From Stentor roeselii (Eukaryota; Ciliophora; Heterotrichea; Heterotrichida; Stentoridae), in contig RSEH01000011.1 in the NCBI GenBank assembly GCA_006503475.1, positions 62,001 to 126,000 on the forward strand: DNA of 64,000 nt, written 5' to 3'. Of the stretch, positions 58,933 to 64,000 are shown piece after piece. Each line of letters opens with the position of its first letter. Positions within the stretch are counted from its first letter, which is position 1. The position numbers were made by a program, and so were the translations under genes. A model generated the notes under the pieces. It made no database searches. It was not told where the DNA came from and was given only the letters and a program-made list of their open reading frames with translations.

Positions 58933-60141
58933 CTACTCTTTTTCTTCTTCTTCACTACTAGTATCCTGATTACTTCTCGAGTTTTGGACAAATCTCGCAA
59001 GTTTTCTCTGATTAAGTCCAGTAACATAATGTCCAAGCTGCCCCAAATCAAGTGCACTCATATTCAAATAATTATCAAAGACCTTCATCATTTCCTTAAC
59101 ATCAACTTCCACAACATTTTTATTTCTTTCCTTAAAAACAGGAGCTACAACAAGTGTAAGTTCTCCATAAATCGTTTTTTTTTCCTCTTCTTCCTTGACA
59201 AGCTGAATCAAAACATCTTTGCAATTCCCCCGATAATGCTTTTCAAACATTTTCGTCATTTCTCTCGCAATGAAAACTTGATGAAAGTCTCCAAAAGCTT
59301 CACAAATTCTTTCTAAAGTGTCGATGATTCGATGAGAACTTTCATAAACTACACATGTTGACCCACTGGCTTTCATTTTTGAGAGTTTTTCAAGTTTTTT
59401 TGATCCAATTTTAGGCATGAAACCCAGGAAATAGAAGTTTTCTGTTGAAAAACCTGACATTGTTAATGCTACTACTGCTGCTACTGGACCTGGAAGTGAT
59501 TCTATTGAAATTCCGTTACGGACTGCGGATTGAACTAGGGAAAATCCTGGGTCGGAGACAAGAGGAGTACCTGCATCGCTTATGAGTACTACTCGAATAC
59601 CTGATTTCATCGCGGATATTAATTTGGGTGTTCTTTGTTCTTGGTTGTAAGAGTTAAAACTCACCATGATACCTCTGTCTTTTCTCTCTTTCGATTCACG
59701 TATTGACTTGAAAGTATGACTCAAAAAGTCCTCTGTAAGGAAAACTGAGTACTCATCCACTTCAGGTGAATCCGGTAAATTTTTTGGAGGAAATTCCAAG
59801 TCTTTCGATTCAGAAAACGTCAGATTCGACAGTAATTTCAAAAGCAAGCCACTGAGTCGTGTATCTTCGCAAGCCAAAATATCAGCAGATTTAAGAGTTT
59901 GGTATTGCCTGATGCTAATATCTCTGAGGTTGCCGATTGGTGTTGGACAAATTGTCAAGAGACCTCTTGAGTTCACCACAGGGTTTGTTTCGATCACTTC
60001 TTCAAAATCTTTGAAGTAGTTTGGGTCTTTTAAGTGAGGATTTTCTTTTTTTTCGTCGGCGAAACCGTTCTTGTAAGACTCGTAGGCTTGCTTTGGATCG
60101 AATCTACGAGCGAAAAGACGAGTTAGTTTTAAGAATTTCAT
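58933..60141 (-). CDS. rsmI: RsmI-type rRNA 2'-O-methyltransferase, probably mitochondrial
   Basis: This 402-aa protein starts with a basic amphipathic leader (MKFLKLTRLFARRFDPKQ) typical of mitochondrial import. The tetrapyrrole-methylase-fold domain follows: TICPTPIGNLRDISIRQ, ILACEDTRLSG, VLISDAGTPLVSDPG, SLPGPVAAVVALTMSG, FYFLGFMPKIGSK, VYESSHRI. Bacterial RsmI adds the ribose 2'-O-methyl at C1402 of 16S rRNA; here the mitochondrial small-subunit rRNA is the likely substrate. There is a ~45-residue insertion after ACEDTRLSG (acidic, Pro-rich) and an acidic C-terminal tail. The first ATG at 60141 gives the targeting peptide directly. Confidence 0.88.
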   Translation of the reverse strand: MKFLKLTRLFARRFDPKQAYESYKNGFADEKKENPHLKDPNYFKDFEEVIETNPVVNSRGLLTICPTPIGNLRDISIRQYQTLKSADILACEDTRLSGLLLKLLSNLTFSESKDLEFPPKNLPDSPEVDEYSVFLTEDFLSHTFKSIRESKERKDRGIMVSFNSYNQEQRTPKLISAMKSGIRVVLISDAGTPLVSDPGFSLVQSAVRNGISIESLPGPVAAVVALTMSGFSTENFYFLGFMPKIGSKKLEKLSKMKASGSTCVVYESSHRIIDTLERICEAFGDFHQVFIAREMTKMFEKHYRGNCKDVLIQLVKEEEEKKTIYGELTLVVAPVFKERNKNVVEVDVKEMMKVFDNYLNMSALDLGQLGHYVTGLNQRKLARFVQNSRSNQDTSSEEEEKE

Positions 60142-60159
60142 TTTGTGATTATTAAAATA

Positions 60160-62550
60160 ATGGTTGATCAACAATTGAAGCCTATCAGGAACTTAAGGTC
60201 TAAAAGCGATGTCAGGTCATTCAGCCACATTCGTACTTTAGACACTTCTGAGTTCTTTCCCAGTTGTTGGATAGGAATGATGGACATTCTATTATTACAA
60301 AAACAATACGAGGTCCTTCTCGAAGTCTTCATCAAGTCAATCTACTTTTTCACCCAGTCAAATTCCTTAGAATTTGAGCAAAAACACTCGAAAACAATAA
60401 AAAAATTCTCATATTTTATTGAAAAACAAGATCACTCCAGAATCAAAGAAATGCTTTTCGAAGACGAGATTTGGTTTCTCCTAAAGGACATCGAAGACTG
60501 GATCCCTTACGATGAAGAATCATTTTTAGCTCCTTTGCACCAACTTTTAAAATTTATCCAAGTTGGCTTCATAGAAAAAGCAGATGGATTTGACGATATC
60601 TGCTGGAATAATGACTCACCTCTTCTTGTTTTGCACTTGTTTCAGACTGGCGAGCAGATTTTTTTACTCTATCCTAAAGATAGGCTCAAAATTGAAAGTA
60701 TTGCAAAAGCTGAGGAAGAAGAAGAAAGTCCTTTACTTGTCGACTGTGATGAAGCAATTTCTCCTCAAGGGGAAGATACTCAGGTCAGTTCATTCGAAGA
60801 CTCGTTTGAGGAAAACGATGAAGAATGGTTGGAGACTGTCAAAATTTTAAATAAAGAAAAAGAACCTTTATTTAAATATGAAGGAAAAGGTACTGGTTCA
60901 GATGAAATTCTTGAAGATTTGAACAGTAAGGAAAAAGATGAAGTAAAGAATTGCATTTTTATTGATAGGACAAGTTTCTTAAAAAGTTTCATTGTGAACC
61001 TGATAGATTTACTTATTCACCAAGACCTGTTTCATCTTGCTTTTTCTGTCTTTTTTAACACAATTTATCATTTTCCACAGTCTCGAGTCCTCGAGTTTGA
61101 AAAAAACTTCTTAGAATTCATTAAAGACTTCAGTAAAGCTCTAAACCAAAGTCAAAAAGAAGAGTCTTTAAGTCATCTCAGAAGTGAAATTATGCAAAAT
61201 ATGATGAATCAAGTTGAATCCTTTGCTGAAAACTCAAGAAAAGCTGATTCGTCACTTATTCGTCCTTTATTTCCCTTGTTTCGATCAAGTTTGATTACTC
61301 TTGTAGAAAAAACTCCAGAGGACGAGTACATCTGGAAGACGAAAAAAACACTGATAACGGTAAAACTCTATGAAAATAAAGGAGACCTTTACTTGCTAGT
61401 ACCAAAAAATGGCTTCCAAGCGAAAAAACTAGAAACCCGAGACGAGCCCCTCAAGACCGAAAACGATTTTTTAGTCTTAAACATCGAGCCTTCAGATATT
61501 CTAGTCCTAGACCCGCAAGATAATGACCTTGTTGAAAACGACGAATTAGACTCAAGTATTCGAATTAATCAAGAAAACCATTCTCCACAACCAGCAAGTC
61601 CCACAAAGGTCATCACTTTCAGTCCGATGTTAGAAATCGAGATTTCCAGTCCCTCAACACCCAGAAACAAAGACTTTTCCCAAGTGCAAAACTCAATCCT
61701 GACAAGCAGTAAATCCAAAAAGCCTGATCCAATCGAAAATCTTGAAAAATCTGAATCAATTATTTCAAACTTTTCAGCAAGCAAGTCCTCAAAGCCTCCA
61801 AGAGCAGCTTCAAGTAAAGCCTCAAGCATGATCAACCAAATAACAGAAAAAACTAAAAAAACAGAAAAAAAAGTAGAAAAATCAGGATTTCAACTGATTT
61901 CAAGCAACGAGATTATAAAAACACGAGTGATTCACCAGTCAGTTTTCAGCTTCCAAGATTCCAGCAACTTCAAAGACTCGCCGATGGAATTATCCAAGCA
62001 AAAGACCCCAGAGGTCTCAAAACGAAAAAATCTTTCATATGACGGAGGAAGTTTGAAAGCGCCTCGTCCTTCTTTACCCTGCGGTTCATTCATCTGCTTG
62101 CCGTGTTCAAGAGACCTTATCAGATCCTCTGACTTCCTCACATTTCAACCCAACAAGACTTCTGAGTCATTCATGAAAAAAGGCCCTTCTCAATCTTCTC
62201 AATCTTCTCTCTGCTCCTTTTGTGCCTTCTGCTCTTCTTCCCTCTCAAAAAAATTTAAAGTCCTCTGCTCATCTTGTTTCATTTCCTCATCTCTCAATTC
62301 CTCACCAATCTGTTCCTCCTCAGGTCCCCTTCAATGGTTAAACATTCACCAAGAACAAAAAGACGAAAGTTCTCCATGCAACTTTTGCAACTTCATAACT
62401 TTAAACGTCTTTCTCCTCAAACTTTGTCGAAACTGTGAAGAACTCGCTTGTTTCAGTTGCATTCGTCGAAACGATTATCTTTTAACAGGCAGCTGCGGGA
62501 GTTGCAGGTCGAAGCGTATTGCCAGTCCGATGCTGATTAATGATAATTAG
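60160..62550 (+). CDS. Protein with duplicated helical domain and C-terminal Cys-rich zinc region
   Basis: This 796-aa protein contains two copies of an unknown ~150-residue module. The first is at ~35-175 (GMMDILLLQKQYEVLLEVFIKS; SPLLVLHLFQTGEQIFLLYPKD). The second is at ~275-435 (NLIDLLIHQDLFHLAFSVFFNT; TLITVKLYENKGDLYLLVPKN). Each is a helical part followed by a beta part, separated by an acidic linker. Residues ~435-640 are disordered and Ser/Lys-rich. The last ~150 residues hold at least seven Cys pairs (CLPC, CSFC, CAFC, CSSC, CNFC, CRNC, CGSC), presumably zinc sites. Family unknown. The ATG at 60160 is 18 bp from the divergent rsmI start; the stop overlaps that of the ferlin gene. Confidence 0.68.
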   Translation: MVDQQLKPIRNLRSKSDVRSFSHIRTLDTSEFFPSCWIGMMDILLLQKQYEVLLEVFIKSIYFFTQSNSLEFEQKHSKTIKKFSYFIEKQDHSRIKEMLFEDEIWFLLKDIEDWIPYDEESFLAPLHQLLKFIQVGFIEKADGFDDICWNNDSPLLVLHLFQTGEQIFLLYPKDRLKIESIAKAEEEEESPLLVDCDEAISPQGEDTQVSSFEDSFEENDEEWLETVKILNKEKEPLFKYEGKGTGSDEILEDLNSKEKDEVKNCIFIDRTSFLKSFIVNLIDLLIHQDLFHLAFSVFFNTIYHFPQSRVLEFEKNFLEFIKDFSKALNQSQKEESLSHLRSEIMQNMMNQVESFAENSRKADSSLIRPLFPLFRSSLITLVEKTPEDEYIWKTKKTLITVKLYENKGDLYLLVPKNGFQAKKLETRDEPLKTENDFLVLNIEPSDILVLDPQDNDLVENDELDSSIRINQENHSPQPASPTKVITFSPMLEIEISSPSTPRNKDFSQVQNSILTSSKSKKPDPIENLEKSESIISNFSASKSSKPPRAASSKASSMINQITEKTKKTEKKVEKSGFQLISSNEIIKTRVIHQSVFSFQDSSNFKDSPMELSKQKTPEVSKRKNLSYDGGSLKAPRPSLPCGSFICLPCSRDLIRSSDFLTFQPNKTSESFMKKGPSQSSQSSLCSFCAFCSSSLSKKFKVLCSSCFISSSLNSSPICSSSGPLQWLNIHQEQKDESSPCNFCNFITLNVFLLKLCRNCEELACFSCIRRNDYLLTGSCGSCRSKRIASPMLINDN

Positions 62551-64000
62551 TTAGGTTTACTAATAAGTCCTGGGTATATAAAAAGAACAACAACTGTTCC
62601 GATCAATGAAAGCAACAAAAGCAATTTTTTCAATAATCCAAAGTTGAACAAAGACCACTTCGACACGTCCAGAGCAGTTCCTTTCAAGAAGTCGGTCACG
62701 CCTCGGCCTTCTTCGGGCTTTTCCAGCTCAGGGTCTCTGTTGGGTTCGTTTTGACCTTCGCCGACTGGCGTGTTTTCTGCTTCTGCAAAACTGAGGATTG
62801 TGAAACTGATGAGAACCTTGCCGCCTGGCTTTGGATGCTCGCCTGGAACTATCAAATCTATCCATTGCTCCTCTTGGCTTAACTTTCCTTCTTTCATTAC
62901 TCTTCTGAAGTACCTCGCAAGGTCTAGAACTACTTCGCTTATCATCTCGTCTGTCCCGAAGGTTGAAAAATCATATGCTACCATTCTTATCCGCGCAAAG
63001 TTGCAGGGAAGCTCAAAATCGAACTTCATTCGCCAGTTGAAGATACCGTTACCGTCTTCTGAACCGCAATGGACGTCGGTTTCTTTTGATTCTGATTCTG
63101 AGAGCCAACCTGAGGGATCGAACTGAACTTTGAAGTAAATATCAACAGCATCTCTTTCCCCTAAAGGAATCCCTTCACATTTCCAAATAATAAGCCTTAA
63201 CTCATACTTCTCAGGTGAAGGTTTAGCGATTTTCGACAATGGTACAAGCTTAGCAGTTTGGCTATCAAGAACCTCAACAAAAAGTTCAATCATTCCCTGA
63301 GCAGTCTGTTTTCCCTTTGCCTTCAAAGGTCGATACTCAACCGGAGCAATATATTTTTCATCTTTAAATTTAGCCTTCGCACTTTTAATCTCCTTCTTAA
63401 CCAAATTAAGCATAACCCTTCTATCCGAGTCAGTTTCCGCTTCAATATCACGATCAATCCGTTCTTTAGCCTTATCAAGCATTAAATACCTTTTAATGAA
63501 ATTATCTCCAAAGTACCTATCTTCAATATCAATTGCAGTAGTTCCTATAATCTGATCGAAAGACAAAGTATTTTGATTCCAAATAGTGACTTGCAAGTTA
63601 AAATCAGAGGGAAGTACTCCAGAAAGTTCATAAGTCCTGAAGTACTCAGGGTTCAAGTTGTCTTTCTCAACGGTCGCACTGTCCAAATAGTACTTCACGT
63701 TTCTTTGCTTCTTTTCACCCAGTTGGATCTCGGGGTATGTCGTCGCACTTGATAAGGCCTCCATTCCGACTGCCATCGCTTTTAGGTCTGAAGCGTTGTC
63801 GACTGCTGACAGTGAGAGCGCTCGGAGGATGTAAACTCGAACAGCCACGTTGATGTCTTGAAAACAGTTCAACAGGTCGTTTCCTTTTTGGAAGACTGGG
63901 TGGAAGAAGTCGAAATCCCATTTTAGATCTTTTGGGTTACTCAATGGGTCTTCTTTTGAGTCGTTTGTTTGGATGTTGACCATCGCTTTTAGAACAGCTC
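62547..64000 (-). CDS. Ferlin, C-terminal part (runs off window edge)
   Basis: The frame is open from the TAA at 62547-62549 to the window end, giving ~483 C-terminal residues. A ferlin-type C2 domain comes first (VRVYILRALSLSAVDN; FDQIIGTTAIDIEDRYFG), then a basic linker. A second C2 domain follows (YELRLIIWKCEGIPLGERDAVD is split by loops; FNWRMKFDFELP), and finally a single TM (LLLLLSLIGTVVVLFIYPG). Ferlins are tail-anchored multi-C2 proteins driving Ca2+-dependent membrane fusion and repair. The N-terminal C2 domains must lie beyond 64000. Its stop codon overlaps the stop of the convergent gene. Confidence 0.88.
   Translation of the reverse strand, partial: AVLKAMVNIQTNDSKEDPLSNPKDLKWDFDFFHPVFQKGNDLLNCFQDINVAVRVYILRALSLSAVDNASDLKAMAVGMEALSSATTYPEIQLGEKKQRNVKYYLDSATVEKDNLNPEYFRTYELSGVLPSDFNLQVTIWNQNTLSFDQIIGTTAIDIEDRYFGDNFIKRYLMLDKAKERIDRDIEAETDSDRRVMLNLVKKEIKSAKAKFKDEKYIAPVEYRPLKAKGKQTAQGMIELFVEVLDSQTAKLVPLSKIAKPSPEKYELRLIIWKCEGIPLGERDAVDIYFKVQFDPSGWLSESESKETDVHCGSEDGNGIFNWRMKFDFELPCNFARIRMVAYDFSTFGTDEMISEVVLDLARYFRRVMKEGKLSQEEQWIDLIVPGEHPKPGGKVLISFTILSFAEAENTPVGEGQNEPNRDPELEKPEEGRGVTDFLKGTALDVSKWSLFNFGLLKKLLLLLSLIGTVVVLFIYPGLISKPN

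Noticed and set aside
60142-60174. Upstream extensions of the rsmI-like gene and of the divergent Cys-rich gene
   Set aside because: They need TTG and GTG starts, not expected in a ciliate; the ATGs at 60141 and 60160 are better.
1-64000. Genetic-code reassignment (for example TGA as Trp, as in Blepharisma)
   Set aside because: TGA ends several genes, conserved Trp codons read TGG, and the frame breaks in conserved domains are explained by introns, not by TGA.

Overview
The window is nuclear DNA of a heterotrich ciliate, almost certainly Stentor or a close relative. Three things support this. Reading frames that break in conserved domains are restored by removing a 15-nt intron (12 found; all begin GTA, 11 end TAG and one CAG, and 11 of 12 have A at position 10). 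TAA, TAG and TGA all act as stops and no conserved domain needs a reassigned TGA, which argues against Blepharisma-type codes. The gene set is typical of ciliates: Sfi1-like centrin-binding repeats, TmcB-like PAS membrane proteins, a transition-zone TMEM237-like protein, CEP19 and kinesin-14. The DNA is AT-rich and very gene-dense.

Layout. 1-1070: two coiled-coil genes. 1078-9259: a WD40 protein, ARP5 (INO80 complex), an SLC44 choline transporter-like protein and a membrane-anchored carboxypeptidase-like protein lacking its catalytic residues. 9275-14885: a small unknown and a 1661-aa Sfi1-like repeat protein. 15358-26401: alpha-carbonic anhydrase, HIBCH, a DBP5/DDX19-like helicase, a tiny acylated protein, an allantoinase-like pseudoenzyme, TMEM237-like, a RING-CH/AlgH fusion and a Lam/Aster-type GRAM-VASt sterol-transfer protein. 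27300-39408: a TmcB-like PAS receptor, an FCP/SCP-type phosphatase, a coiled-coil protein, VPS8 and CEP19. 40204-45011: a tandem array of three ~1.42-kb units, each with an epimerase-like SDR gene (first frameshifted, last two apparently identical), flanked by a decayed ISXO2/Merlin-type transposase. 45291-47050: two paralogous methyltransferases, the second missing its start. 48337-64000: ankyrin protein, basic disordered protein, Cys-rich beta-propeller-like protein, coiled-coil/zinc-knuckle protein, kinesin-14, an 8-TM protein, a mitochondrial RsmI-type rRNA methyltransferase, a duplicated-domain Cys-rich protein and the C-terminus of a ferlin.

Gene packing is extreme. Convergent neighbours end 1-9 bp apart or overlap at their stop codons, and several divergent pairs have start codons 13-18 bp apart, so UTRs and promoters must overlap. 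There is no operon logic. Recurring themes are cilia/centrin cytoskeleton (Sfi1-like, CEP19, TMEM237-like, kinesin-14) and membrane traffic and lipids (VPS8, ferlin, GRAM-VASt, SLC44, RING-CH). Two enzyme-family proteins appear catalytically dead.

A further signal crosses all genes. The plus strand alternates between A+C-rich and G+T-rich segments of roughly 0.3-1.5 kb, switching synonymous codon choice abruptly inside single genes and running through convergent gene boundaries and spacers. No tRNA, rRNA or CRISPR was recognised. Coordinates of spliced genes are given as the outer span, with introns in the evidence.
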